Shown here: piece after piece, positions 1 through 8,561 of the stretch
Numbering within the stretch: the first letter of the stretch is position 1
Layout: each line of letters begins with the position of its first letter
DNA from: JBOHWJ01 sp050736615
Lineage (GTDB): Bacteria > Desulfobacterota > Binatia > Binatales > Binataceae
Assembly: GCA_050736615.1 (NCBI GenBank)
Contig: JBOHWL010000100.1
Location: forward strand, 1-51,874
Length of the DNA: 51,874 nucleotides
Reading direction: 5' to 3'
Translations under genes and position numbers: made by a program
Notes under the pieces: generated by a model
Told to the model about the DNA's origin: nothing
What the model saw: the letters and a program-made list of their open reading frames with translations, nothing else
The model's database searches: none

Positions 1-1
1 T

Positions 2-1696
2 GAGTCTATTCTGCTCGACCGCTCGTGGGTTTCGCAGCAGGACCTGGACAAAGCCCGCCTGCGGCGCAAACCAGGCCAGGAATTGGCCGAAGTACTGGTC
101 GATATGGGAGCGCTTGAGCCGCAACGACTCGCGCGCGCACTCGCCCAGGAATACGGACTGCCCTTCCAGAGTCACATTGATGAACATACGCTGGACAGCG
201 AACTGGTGTCCAAGGTTCCGATCAATTACGCACGCAAAAATCGCCTGCTGCCACTTGCCAGCGACGACACAGTGATCACCGTCGCGCTTGCCGACCCCGC
301 CAATTATCAGCCGCTCGACGACCTTCGCGTGCTCTTCGGCAAACCGATTCAGCCGGTGATCGCGCCGGCCGAAATAATCAACGAGGCGATTAATCGCGCG
401 TACGATCAGGCCACCGCGACCAGCGCGCACGATTTGATGATCGATCTGGAAGGTGGAGAGCGGCTCGATCTGGTCGCGAGCGAATTGGCGCAGGAACCGC
501 GCGATCTGCTTGAGGCGGACGACGCCGCCCCAATTATCAAGCTCGTCAACGGTCTGCTGTCACAGGCGGTCAAGGACCGCGCCAGCGACATCCATATCGA
601 AGTTTTCGAACGCGACCTGGTGGTGCGTTTCCGGGTCGACGGCATGCTCTATGACGTGCTTTCGCCGCCCAAACGCTTTCACGCGGCGATCATCTCGCGG
701 ATCAAAGTGATGTCGGCGCTTAATATCGCGGAAAAACGCCTGCCGCAGGACGGGCGCATCCGTCTGCGTATCGCCGGGCGCGACATCGACATTCGCGTTT
801 CCACCATCCCGACCGCCTTTGGCGAGCGCGTCGTCTTGCGTCTGCTTGACCGTGCTCAGGCGCTGGTCGACGTCAATCTCGATCGTCTGGGCTTTTCCGG
901 GGAGAATCTCCGCAAGACCGATCGGCTGATCCGGCAAAGTCATGGAATTATCCTGGCGACCGGGCCCACCGGGTCGGGCAAAACCACTACTCTCTATGCC
1001 TGCTTGAGCCGCATCAACTCACCCGAGAAGAACATCATCACGATCGAAGACCCGATCGAATATCAGCTTCACGGGGTCGGGCAGATGCAGGTGAGTCCGA
1101 AAATCGAGTTGACTTTTGCTAACGGTTTACGTTCGATTTTGCGCCAGGACCCGGACGTCATCATGGTGGGCGAAATCCGCGACAGTGAAACCGCCGAGAT
1201 CGCGATTCAGGCCGCACTCACCGGACATCTGGTGTTCTCGACCCTGCATACCAACGACTCCTTCGGCGCGTTAACCCGCCTGGTCGATATGGGAATCGAG
1301 CCGTTTCTGGTATCGTCCTCGGTTTTAGCGGTGCTTGCCCAGCGCCTGGTCCGGATGCTCTGCGCCGACTGCCGCGAACCGTATACGCCGAGCGAAACCG
1401 AAATGGCTCGAATCGGTCTGCGGCATTCGGATCTCGAAGGACCGATCTATCGGCCCGCCGGATGCCGCGCGTGCCGCAATACGGGTTATCGCGGACGCAC
1501 CGCCGTGCAGGAATTGCTGGTGATCGATGACGAAGTACGAGGGTTGGTGATGCAGAAAGCCGATGCCTCCATGATTCGGCGTGCCAGCATGGCAAAAGGG
1601 ATGAAGCTTTTGCGCCAGGACGGCGCCGATCGGATTTTGGCCGGCCAGACGACGGTTGAAGAGCTGCTCCGCGTCACGCAGGAAGATATTGCTTAG
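2..1696 (+). CDS. gspE: Type II secretion ATPase GspE, 5' truncated by window edge
   Basis: Cytoplasmic hexameric ATPase that powers pseudopilus assembly in type II secretion. The reading frame is open to the left edge, so the true start lies outside; 564 residues are visible. Counting from the first visible codon, residues 1-140 resemble the GspE N-terminal domain that docks onto GspL. The Walker A motif GPTGSGKTT begins at residue 321, followed by the Asp box and the Walker B region (ILRQDPDVIMVGEIRD) and the His box (STLHTND). A zinc-binding tetracysteine is formed by Cys454, Cys457, Cys488 and Cys491, which is typical of GspE and PilB. A TTG at 83 could serve as a start, but the codons before it continue the domain, so I reject it. 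The next gene is gspF after a 154-base gap in which I see no clear signal. PilB is the alternative, but the pseudopilin genes that follow favour GspE. Confidence 0.95.
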   Translation, partial: ESILLDRSWVSQQDLDKARLRRKPGQELAEVLVDMGALEPQRLARALAQEYGLPFQSHIDEHTLDSELVSKVPINYARKNRLLPLASDDTVITVALADPANYQPLDDLRVLFGKPIQPVIAPAEIINEAINRAYDQATATSAHDLMIDLEGGERLDLVASELAQEPRDLLEADDAAPIIKLVNGLLSQAVKDRASDIHIEVFERDLVVRFRVDGMLYDVLSPPKRFHAAIISRIKVMSALNIAEKRLPQDGRIRLRIAGRDIDIRVSTIPTAFGERVVLRLLDRAQALVDVNLDRLGFSGENLRKTDRLIRQSHGIILATGPTGSGKTTTLYACLSRINSPEKNIITIEDPIEYQLHGVGQMQVSPKIELTFANGLRSILRQDPDVIMVGEIRDSETAEIAIQAALTGHLVFSTLHTNDSFGALTRLVDMGIEPFLVSSSVLAVLAQRLVRMLCADCREPYTPSETEMARIGLRHSDLEGPIYRPAGCRACRNTGYRGRTAVQELLVIDDEVRGLVMQKADASMIRRASMAKGMKLLRQDGADRILAGQTTVEELLRVTQEDIA

Positions 1697-1850
1697 CGCT
1701 TTACTCCGAAAATGCTGTCGGCGAATCTCAGCCACCACTGATGGCATGGCAATCCGTCGCCCGCCTCAGAATAAATTGTGCTCCGTTGACGTCAAAGCAT
1801 CGTTCAGGACTGTTTGACCATCGTGCCGTGATGCCGAACTGCTAGAAGCG

Positions 1851-3071
1851 ATGCCGGTTTTTGCCTACCGCGGATTGTCGAACAACGGACGCTCGGTCGC
1901 CGGTGTAATCGATGCCGACAGCGCTCGCAGCGCGCGCGGCAAACTGCGGGAACTGGGAATTTTCCCGACTAATCTCGCCGAAGAAGAAGCGCGTCAGCAA
2001 TCTCTGCGGCAATGGTTGCCAACGGTCGGGCGGCGCAAAATTCCGCCTTCCGAACTGGCCCTGATGACGCGCCAGCTAAGCGCGCTTTTGGGCGCGGGCG
2101 TGCAACTGGTCGAGGCGCTAACCGCCTTGGGCGAGCAGGCCACGCGGCCGGCTGCTAAGAAAATGCTCTCGCAGGTGCGTGAAAACGTCCGCGAGGGACG
2201 CTCTCTAGCCGACGCTTTGGAGGCGCATCCGGACATCTTTTCGGAACTCTACATTGGAATGGTGCGCGCGGGTGAGACGGCCGGGGCGCTCGAAGGCGTG
2301 CTTGACCGGCTCGCGGAATATAGCGAGCGTCAGTCCGAATTCGTGTCGAAGGTGCGCGGCGCCCTCACTTACCCGATCATCATGATGTGCGTCGGCGCAG
2401 CGATCATGGCTTTTCTGGTCACCTACGTGGTGCCGCAGGTGACCACTATCTTCCAGGAGCAGCACGCCGTCTTGCCCATGGCGACGCGCATTTTGATCGG
2501 AATGTCAGGCTTTCTCACCACTTATTGGCTGCCGCTTCTTTTTGCCGTGGTCGGGTTGGCCGCGGCGATAATGGCGGGACTTTCGACCAGGCGCGGCAAA
2601 CGCATCTACGACACCTGGCTGTTGCGCATGCCGTATATCGGCCCCACCATCATCAGGATCATCTGCGCGCGTTTTGCGCGCACGCTCGCGACCCTGCTCT
2701 CCAGTGGTGTGCAATTACTGCCGGCATTGACGGCGGTCAAGCGTGTCGTCACCAATGGACTGCTAGCCGAGGCGGTCGAGGACAGCCGCGAAAGTATTCG
2801 CGAGGGACACGGGATGGGCCAGACGCTGGCGCGCAGTGGGCTATTTCCACCGCTACTGATCGAAATGATAAAGGTGGGCGAGCGTTCCGGCGAACTGGAA
2901 CAGATGCTCGAGCGGGTGGCCGATAATTACGAGCGCGAAGTCGAAAACTCTCTGCGGCAGATGACCACTGTGCTCGAACCTGTGATGACCCTGGTGATGG
3001 CGGCGGTTATCGTGTTCATGATGCTGGCGGTGTTGCTGCCAATTTTCCAGCTCAATCAGTTGATGCAATGA
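1851..3071 (+). CDS. gspF: Type II secretion inner-membrane platform protein GspF
   Basis: Polytopic inner-membrane protein that couples the GspE ATPase to pseudopilus growth. At 406 residues it has the normal family length. Two copies of the T2SSF domain are visible (about residues 70-193 and 273-395), each beginning with a motif like LTRQLSALLGAGV or FARTLATLLSSGV. Three hydrophobic segments lie near residues 170-195, 220-245 and 375-400. The ATG at 1851 gives the usual MPVFAYRG start. Its stop overlaps the gspG start as ATGA, so translation is probably coupled. Confidence 0.95.
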   Translation: MPVFAYRGLSNNGRSVAGVIDADSARSARGKLRELGIFPTNLAEEEARQQSLRQWLPTVGRRKIPPSELALMTRQLSALLGAGVQLVEALTALGEQATRPAAKKMLSQVRENVREGRSLADALEAHPDIFSELYIGMVRAGETAGALEGVLDRLAEYSERQSEFVSKVRGALTYPIIMMCVGAAIMAFLVTYVVPQVTTIFQEQHAVLPMATRILIGMSGFLTTYWLPLLFAVVGLAAAIMAGLSTRRGKRIYDTWLLRMPYIGPTIIRIICARFARTLATLLSSGVQLLPALTAVKRVVTNGLLAEAVEDSRESIREGHGMGQTLARSGLFPPLLIEMIKVGERSGELEQMLERVADNYEREVENSLRQMTTVLEPVMTLVMAAVIVFMMLAVLLPIFQLNQLMQ

Positions 3072-3556
3072 GAAGTTCGCTGTCGAGGCAAATGATGTTC
3101 AGGGTCAAGCTCGACCGGTCAATCCGCCGGTCTCAGGAAGGTTTCACCCTCATCGAACTGATGGTGGTTATCCTGATAATCGGGCTGCTCGCCACCATTG
3201 TGGTCGAAAATCTGCGCGGCGCCACCGACAAAGCCAAACGGATCAAGGCGGAGGCCGATATCTCCCAGCTCAAAACCGCGCTCGACCGCTATTATCTGGA
3301 CAACGGCCGCTATCCCAGTACGGAGCAGGGCCTGCAAGCCTTGGTCAGCCAACCAACCGGCGACCCGGCGCCGGTCGATTATCCCGACGGCGGATATATC
3401 GAAAAAGTGCCGCCGGATCCTTGGCATAATCCCTATTTTTATCAGAGCAACGGCGATTCGTATGTGCTGAAGTCCTTCGGCGCCGACGGAGTGGAAGGCG
3501 GGACCGGCAAAAACGCCGATATCGATGGGAGCAGCAATCCGTCCTCGGGCGCTTGA
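3068..3556 (+). CDS. gspG: Major pseudopilin GspG
   Basis: Main subunit of the periplasmic pseudopilus. It has a long basic leader, then a prepilin peptidase site between Gly25 and Phe26 (EG/FTLIELMVV) with Glu at mature position 5, followed by the hydrophobic N-terminal helix. The C-terminal part has the GspG pattern of a YPSTEQGLQAL segment, a PPDPWHNPY segment and an Asp-rich calcium loop near FGADG and DIDG. The length of 162 residues fits the family. The ATG overlaps the gspF stop. An internal Met-Met pair (residues 9-10) would give a shorter leader and is a possible alternative start. Confidence 0.94.
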   Translation: MRSSLSRQMMFRVKLDRSIRRSQEGFTLIELMVVILIIGLLATIVVENLRGATDKAKRIKAEADISQLKTALDRYYLDNGRYPSTEQGLQALVSQPTGDPAPVDYPDGGYIEKVPPDPWHNPYFYQSNGDSYVLKSFGADGVEGGTGKNADIDGSSNPSSGA

Positions 3557-3662
3557 GGCACGCGTCATGCCACAGCAGGTGAATCGCGCGATAATCGTCC
3601 GGACATAAACTGGCCTCCATCGCTCTGACCCAGAGGGACAAGTATCACGACGGTCAGGCAAA

Positions 3663-4256
3663 ATGGCGCAGGGCAAGACAATCGCGCAAGCTTTGATTCG
3701 ACGGCAGGCCGCAATTCGGTACCGCACACGCCTTGCGCGCGGCTTCACGCTGATCGAGATTGCGGTCGTGCTGTTCATCATCGGACTGGTGATGACGCTC
3801 GCCATGCCGTACTTTGGCTCTTTGCAGCGCGCCAGCTTGCGCTCACAAGCGCATCAACTCGCCGTCCGCGCCAGTTATCTATATGAGGAGGCGGCGGCGC
3901 AAAAAGTCGTTCTCCGGATCAATTTCGACCTGACCCACAACACCTATTTCGTGACTCGGATGGATCCTTTTGCTCCGCGTCCGATCTATGTGGCCGAAAC
4001 CGGACTCGCGGGCCAGCGGGTGCAGTTGCCGCCCAACGTGCGCATCGTCGATATCACGGTCGAGGGCCTCGGTACTTTCAAGCGCGGCATGGTCCAATGT
4101 CAGTTTTACCCATCCGGTTATGCCGATGGCGCCGTAATTCATATGGCCGACGAACATGGTGATGCCTATACCCTGAATATCAATCCCCTCACCGGCCGCG
4201 TGTCCGCGATGCGCGGCTATATCAGTCCCAGACGCGCACAGGAAATGGCGCAATGA
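3663..4256 (+). CDS. gspH: Minor pseudopilin GspH
   Basis: Minor pseudopilin of the type II secretion tip complex. It shows a basic leader and a prepilin peptidase site between Gly27 and Phe28 (RG/FTLIEIAVV), with Glu5 conserved and a hydrophobic helix of about 20 residues. The rest is a soluble beta-rich domain of normal length (197 residues in all). It follows gspG after a 106-base gap, the widest break among the pseudopilin genes. It ends in an ATGA overlap with gspI. The assignment as H rather than another minor pseudopilin rests on gene order and on the GspH-like C-terminal domain, and is fairly secure. Confidence 0.85.
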   Translation: MAQGKTIAQALIRRQAAIRYRTRLARGFTLIEIAVVLFIIGLVMTLAMPYFGSLQRASLRSQAHQLAVRASYLYEEAAAQKVVLRINFDLTHNTYFVTRMDPFAPRPIYVAETGLAGQRVQLPPNVRIVDITVEGLGTFKRGMVQCQFYPSGYADGAVIHMADEHGDAYTLNINPLTGRVSAMRGYISPRRAQEMAQ

Positions 4257-4747
4257 GGTTCGCGGCCGATTTACCTGCTGGCCGCCGCGGCTGGCATGCC
4301 GCCTTTACCTTGCTCGAGGTGATGATCGCGGTGGCATTCGTCGGCATCGCGATGCTCGCTTTGCTCGCGCTTCATCATCAGAACCTTCAGAGTGTGGTGC
4401 GCGCGAAAAATCTCACCAAAGCCGCGATGCTCGCGCAAGGAGTCATGACCGAGGCCGAAATACAGCGTTTTCCCGACCTCGGCACGACCAAAGGCGATTT
4501 CTCAAAAATGAGCGGCGGTCAGTACGTGGATTTCAAGTGGCAGCGAATTGTCGCCCCGTCGGCTATTTCGCCCGATATCCGCCAAGTGACGGTACGAATC
4601 CTGTATGGCCCCGCTTTCCGTCAAAATTTTCAATTAGTTGAGTTCATGCACAATCCGGCCGGGCCAGGCAATCTGGCTCCCGCAGGTCGTCCGGGTTTGC
4701 CTTCAGCCGCACCTTTAGGCCAGTCGGCTCCAGTGGGAGCGCCGTGA
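4253..4747 (+). CDS. gspI: Minor pseudopilin GspI with Ala at the cleavage site
   Basis: Minor pseudopilin that nucleates the pseudopilus tip with GspJ and GspK. The class III signal reads HAA/FTLLEVMIAVAFV, so the residue before the cleavage point (residue 17) is Ala rather than the usual Gly. Glu5 of the mature protein is kept. Total length is 164 residues. The C-terminal 35 residues are rich in Pro, Gly and Ala and look disordered. The start overlaps the gspH stop (ATGA) and the stop overlaps the gspJ GTG start (GTGA). Gene order and size support GspI. Confidence 0.87.
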   Translation: MRFAADLPAGRRGWHAAFTLLEVMIAVAFVGIAMLALLALHHQNLQSVVRAKNLTKAAMLAQGVMTEAEIQRFPDLGTTKGDFSKMSGGQYVDFKWQRIVAPSAISPDIRQVTVRILYGPAFRQNFQLVEFMHNPAGPGNLAPAGRPGLPSAAPLGQSAPVGAP

Positions 4748-5412
4748 GCTCAGTTTTTCATACGCCCCGCCATCGGGCTGGCTTTACCCTGATTGAAGTG
4801 ATGCTCGCCGTGACGATTCTTGGCCTTGTGCTGGTCATGCTGGCGGAGTCGTTTCACGCGGTGGTGGGCAGCAAGGTGGAAGCGGAAAACTGGCTGATTG
4901 TGAATCAAGAAGCGCGCGCGGCTTTATGGGAAATCAGCAATGAGGTGCGCGGCGCGGTGCAAACCCCAATGGTCGCGAGTAACGTATTGTTTCTCGGGGA
5001 GGCACAAATTCGCAATGGCGTGCCGATGGATAGGCTGACGGTTTCGACGCTTGATCCTGGTCATCGCCACACGCTCGAGGACTACGGTCCGGAAGAAATC
5101 GTCACTTACACGAGCCAACCCAATCCGGAGCATCCCGGATGGTCGCTGCTTTTGCGGCAGCAATCGAGCGGCCTGCTGGTCAACACCACGGCGCCCAGCA
5201 CGCCAATGGTGGTCGCCAATAACGTCCTTTCACTTCATATTCGTTATTTCGACGGACAGAACTGGAGTGAAAGTTGGGATTCAAGCAAGCTGCCACCGGG
5301 ACATCAACTCCCGCAAGAAGTCCAAATCAGCCTCGTGATGGCTTCGCCGACCGGGGCGCCGTGGGCGCTCAGCACCCAGATAAGCTTACCCATGTCGTTT
5401 GCCCAATGGTAG
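4744..5412 (+). CDS. gspJ: Minor pseudopilin GspJ
   Basis: Minor pseudopilin of the tip complex. It starts at a GTG overlapping the gspI stop, which gives a 13-residue leader with cleavage at G/FTLIEVMLAV. The mature protein has a hydrophobic helix and a soluble domain of about 180 residues containing EARAALWEISNEVRG, which resembles GspJ. Length is 222 residues, normal for the family. Its last codons overlap the gspK start at 5406. Confidence 0.88.
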   Translation: MSSVFHTPRHRAGFTLIEVMLAVTILGLVLVMLAESFHAVVGSKVEAENWLIVNQEARAALWEISNEVRGAVQTPMVASNVLFLGEAQIRNGVPMDRLTVSTLDPGHRHTLEDYGPEEIVTYTSQPNPEHPGWSLLLRQQSSGLLVNTTAPSTPMVVANNVLSLHIRYFDGQNWSESWDSSKLPPGHQLPQEVQISLVMASPTGAPWALSTQISLPMSFAQW

Positions 5413-6371
5413 GACGGCCGCGCAAATACCGGCGCGGCGTGGCGCTGCTGGCGACGCTTCTGGCGGTCGCGATGATGACCATCCTGGTGATGGAGTTCAC
5501 GACCTCGGCTGCGCTTGGTTATCGCGAAGCCGCCACCCAGGCGGATGAGTTGCGGGCTTACTATCTGGCTCGTTCCGGGATTCAGGTCGGCTGTGAGCTG
5601 CTCGAAGCCAGCGCTCTGATGCAAATTGGGGCTCAGAACGGGCCGGACAGCGCTTACGACGCGCTGGACCAGCCCTGGGCGATGCCGTTTCCGCCGATTC
5701 AGGTTGAGGGCGGCACGGTCTCACTGTCCATCGTCGATGAAGCGCGCAAGCTCGACGTCAATCAGCTTATCGACCCGCGCACCCGCGCGGTCAATCCAGC
5801 CTACGCTCAAATTCTGGCGCGGCTTTTCGTCAATGTGGGAGTTTCCACCGATCTGTTGCCGGTCGTGGTGGACTGGCTCGATCCCGACAGCATCCAATCC
5901 GAAGGCGGGGCCGAGGCGGATTATTATTTGCGCCTGATGCCGCCGTATGAACCGCGCAATGGTCCGATTCCAACCATTTACGATTTGCGCGAATTGCGCG
6001 GCATGGATGATCGCACCTTTTCCATCTTAAACAATTTTCTCACCGCCGCGCCGGAACCGCGCGTCAACATCAACACCGCCTCGCCTCAGGTACTGGCGTC
6101 GCTGACGCCGTTGATGTCCAACAATCCCGAAATTGTCAAGCAAATTCTCGCCGTAAGAACCGAACAGCCCTTCCGTACGATCACCGATCTCGGTAATCTG
6201 CCAGGACTCGGCCAAGCCACCAACAACCTGACGCCGCTATTAACCACGCGCAGTAATTACTTTACCATTACGGGCCAGGGACAATTTGCCGGAGCCCGTA
6301 AACGCATCTACGCGATGTTCCGCCGCAATCTTAACGGCACCATGATGCTGGTATGGTGGCACGAGGATTAA
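5406..6371 (+). CDS. gspK: Minor pseudopilin GspK
   Basis: Largest minor pseudopilin; it caps the pseudopilus. I chose the ATG at 5406, inside the last codons of gspJ, because it gives an 11-residue basic leader MVGRPRKYRRG followed by VALLATLLAVAMM. As is usual for GspK, mature position 5 is not Glu. An earlier in-frame start at 5274 would add 44 residues lying over gspJ and would spoil the leader. The product is 321 residues. The AYYLARSG segment after the helix and the NINTASPQVLASL helix-hairpin segment near the C-terminus are family hallmarks. Confidence 0.93.
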   Translation: MVGRPRKYRRGVALLATLLAVAMMTILVMEFTTSAALGYREAATQADELRAYYLARSGIQVGCELLEASALMQIGAQNGPDSAYDALDQPWAMPFPPIQVEGGTVSLSIVDEARKLDVNQLIDPRTRAVNPAYAQILARLFVNVGVSTDLLPVVVDWLDPDSIQSEGGAEADYYLRLMPPYEPRNGPIPTIYDLRELRGMDDRTFSILNNFLTAAPEPRVNINTASPQVLASLTPLMSNNPEIVKQILAVRTEQPFRTITDLGNLPGLGQATNNLTPLLTTRSNYFTITGQGQFAGARKRIYAMFRRNLNGTMMLVWWHED

Positions 6372-6443
6372 CGGATGCTGCAACGACGATTAGTGATCGC
6401 TGAACGGCGTGCGCTCGCAAGCGGATAAGCACCGGGGTTTTTG

Positions 6444-7904
6444 ATGGGGCAGCGGATCCTGGCGCTGGAACTTTCGGCCAACAATGTACGCGCGGCGTTG
6501 GCGGAGCGGACTTGGAACGCCTTGCAACTGGTGGGCGTTCATGAACAGGAACGGGCCAGCGACGAGGCGGACTTAACCGGCGCGATCGTGCGCGTGCTCA
6601 GCGTCTGCGGCAAGCCCGACGTGGTGGTATCCACCTTGCCGGGCGAATTCGTCGCCAAGCGCCTGCTCGAGCTCCCCTTCGGCGACAATCGCCGGCTGCG
6701 GCAGGTAGTGCCGTTCGCGCTGGAAGAGCATCTGCCGTTCGCGGTCGATGACGCCGTGGTGGCCTTCACGCGGGTGGGTCGCACGGCTTCCACCACCCTG
6801 GTGCTGGCCGCAATCGCGCGTAAGGAGGACCTTCGGCGCCATCTCGCTTTGCTCGCGCGGGCGGGGCTTGATCCCAAAATCGTGACGCTGGGAACCCTGG
6901 CGTTGGCCGGGTTGCTCGCGCGGACACAAAACGGCACTCGCGGCGCCCACTTGGTGTTGGATATCGACCACGCCAGCACTTCGATGGTGCTGATTGACGC
7001 CGACGGCACGCCGCGCGCGCTGCGCACGGTCAGCGTGGGTCTTAACTTAAACAACGGCAATCCGTTGCCCCAACCGGCGGCGCTCGCGATTGTGGGCGCG
7101 GTACGCCAGACTCTGCTCGCCCATGCGAGCGATCACGAGCACGCCGACCTCGTGCTGACGGGACCAATCGCGGCTGTCGCGACCGTACGTAACGCCTTCG
7201 CCGACGCGCTCGAAATGCCGTTACGCAACGTCGACCAATTCGATTACTCCGCGCTGATTCACGGAATCAAATCGGAGTCGTTTCGCTATGCCACCTGCGC
7301 CGCGATGCTGCTGGCCGAGGCGCCGTCCCGTCCGCTCGAATTGTTGAATTTTCGCCAAGCCGAGTTTGCCTTCCAGGGACATACCGGTACGCTCGGCCCA
7401 CTACGAATCCCGGCGATTCTCGGCGGCATCCTGGTTGCGATTATCATTTTGCATTTAGCGTTGGGCATGTCGGTGAGCGCGCGCAAACTTCAACTGCTTA
7501 ACCATGAAATCGAGGCCGTCACCGCACCGGCGCTGGGCAATCAAGATCCCGCGCGAGCCGCGGCAACGCTGCAGGCCGAGTTGCGCAACATGAACCGGCG
7601 ACTGCGCCTGATGGGTGGCAATCTCGGGCGCGGTTCGCCGCTTGATGTGTTGCTGGCGCTCTCGCGCGCCATGCCGCCGGGTCTGCCGGTGGAACTGAGC
7701 GATGTCCAGATAAACGACGGCGGGCTCAAGATGGAGGGCACGGCGGATTCGTTCGCCTCGGTTGACATCTTGAAAAAAGCGCTCGAACGCAACTCCGCGT
7801 TCAGCCAGGTCACTCTGGATCACGCGGCGGCGGGCGCCGACGCCACCAGAGTTGATTTCCGCTTCAGCGCCACCCTGAAGGACATGGCCGGGGGAATGGA
7901 TTGA
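6444..7904 (+). CDS. gspL: Type II secretion protein GspL
   Basis: Bitopic inner-membrane protein that recruits GspE to the secretion platform. The cytoplasmic part (about residues 1-310) has an actin-like, PilM-related fold, beginning RILALELSANNVRAALAE. One transmembrane segment lies near residues 320-342 (IPAILGGILVAIIILHLAL), followed by a periplasmic ferredoxin-like domain. A TTG directly before the ATG could be used instead. An upstream ACCGGGG is a weak ribosome-binding site. It sits 72 bases after gspK and stops just before gspM. Sequence conservation in this family is low, so the call leans on topology and order. Confidence 0.83.
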   Translation: MGQRILALELSANNVRAALAERTWNALQLVGVHEQERASDEADLTGAIVRVLSVCGKPDVVVSTLPGEFVAKRLLELPFGDNRRLRQVVPFALEEHLPFAVDDAVVAFTRVGRTASTTLVLAAIARKEDLRRHLALLARAGLDPKIVTLGTLALAGLLARTQNGTRGAHLVLDIDHASTSMVLIDADGTPRALRTVSVGLNLNNGNPLPQPAALAIVGAVRQTLLAHASDHEHADLVLTGPIAAVATVRNAFADALEMPLRNVDQFDYSALIHGIKSESFRYATCAAMLLAEAPSRPLELLNFRQAEFAFQGHTGTLGPLRIPAILGGILVAIIILHLALGMSVSARKLQLLNHEIEAVTAPALGNQDPARAAATLQAELRNMNRRLRLMGGNLGRGSPLDVLLALSRAMPPGLPVELSDVQINDGGLKMEGTADSFASVDILKKALERNSAFSQVTLDHAAAGADATRVDFRFSATLKDMAGGMD

Positions 7905-7910
7905 TTGGCT

Positions 7911-8561
7911 ATGCGGCGGAAGCTCGAAAAATATAGCGAGTTGTGGCGCCAACGGCTGGTCGCAATCTTCGAAGGACCGGCTAAAATCCTGGACGCGGCG
8001 CTCGGACCTTATTGGTCCACCGCGCGTGCATGGTACCGCGGGCGCGAGCAACGCGAAAAGGTGCTGCTCAAGATGCTCGGCGCCGTAATCGCGGTGTTAC
8101 TGCTGTACAACCTCGTCTATCGGCCTTTTGTCGTACTCGGGAGTGACCTGCGGGACAGCGTGCAAACCCGCCAGCATCAATTGGTCCAGGCGCGTGCGAT
8201 GATGCGTCGATGGGATCACTTGAAAACGCAACTCGCGTCGACGGAAAAGCGCACCGTCAATGGCGGCAAAGACTTCTCACTATTTTCGGTGATCGAAAAA
8301 ACTCTGACCAAGAGCGTCGGCCGCGATAAAATCGGCTCGATTACGCCGTCCGACAAACCGGTGGCCGGTGGCTTTATCCGCCATGCCGTCGATCTCAAGC
8401 TCAACGGCGTCAGCTTGGGGCAGATCGTTAATGCGCTCTATGGCGTACAGACACTCGGCGTGCCGGTGACGGTATCCGATCTGCGTATCCATCAGCGCAG
8501 CCAGGACCCGCATACCTACGACGTCGACATGACTTGCGCGGCACTGGGCCGGAATGGCTGA
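7911..8561 (+). CDS. gspM: Type II secretion protein GspM
   Basis: Small bitopic inner-membrane protein that partners GspL. A cytoplasmic N-terminus of about 50 residues is followed by one transmembrane helix (LLKMLGAVIAVLLLYNLVY) and a periplasmic region with a predicted coiled coil (RDSVQTRQHQLVQARAMMRR), then a ferredoxin-like domain. A TTG at 7905 is an alternative start immediately after the gspL stop. The GGGGGA-like purine run at 7889-7895 is better spaced for that TTG, so the start is uncertain by two codons. The stop overlaps gspN. Confidence 0.8.
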   Translation: MRRKLEKYSELWRQRLVAIFEGPAKILDAALGPYWSTARAWYRGREQREKVLLKMLGAVIAVLLLYNLVYRPFVVLGSDLRDSVQTRQHQLVQARAMMRRWDHLKTQLASTEKRTVNGGKDFSLFSVIEKTLTKSVGRDKIGSITPSDKPVAGGFIRHAVDLKLNGVSLGQIVNALYGVQTLGVPVTVSDLRIHQRSQDPHTYDVDMTCAALGRNG

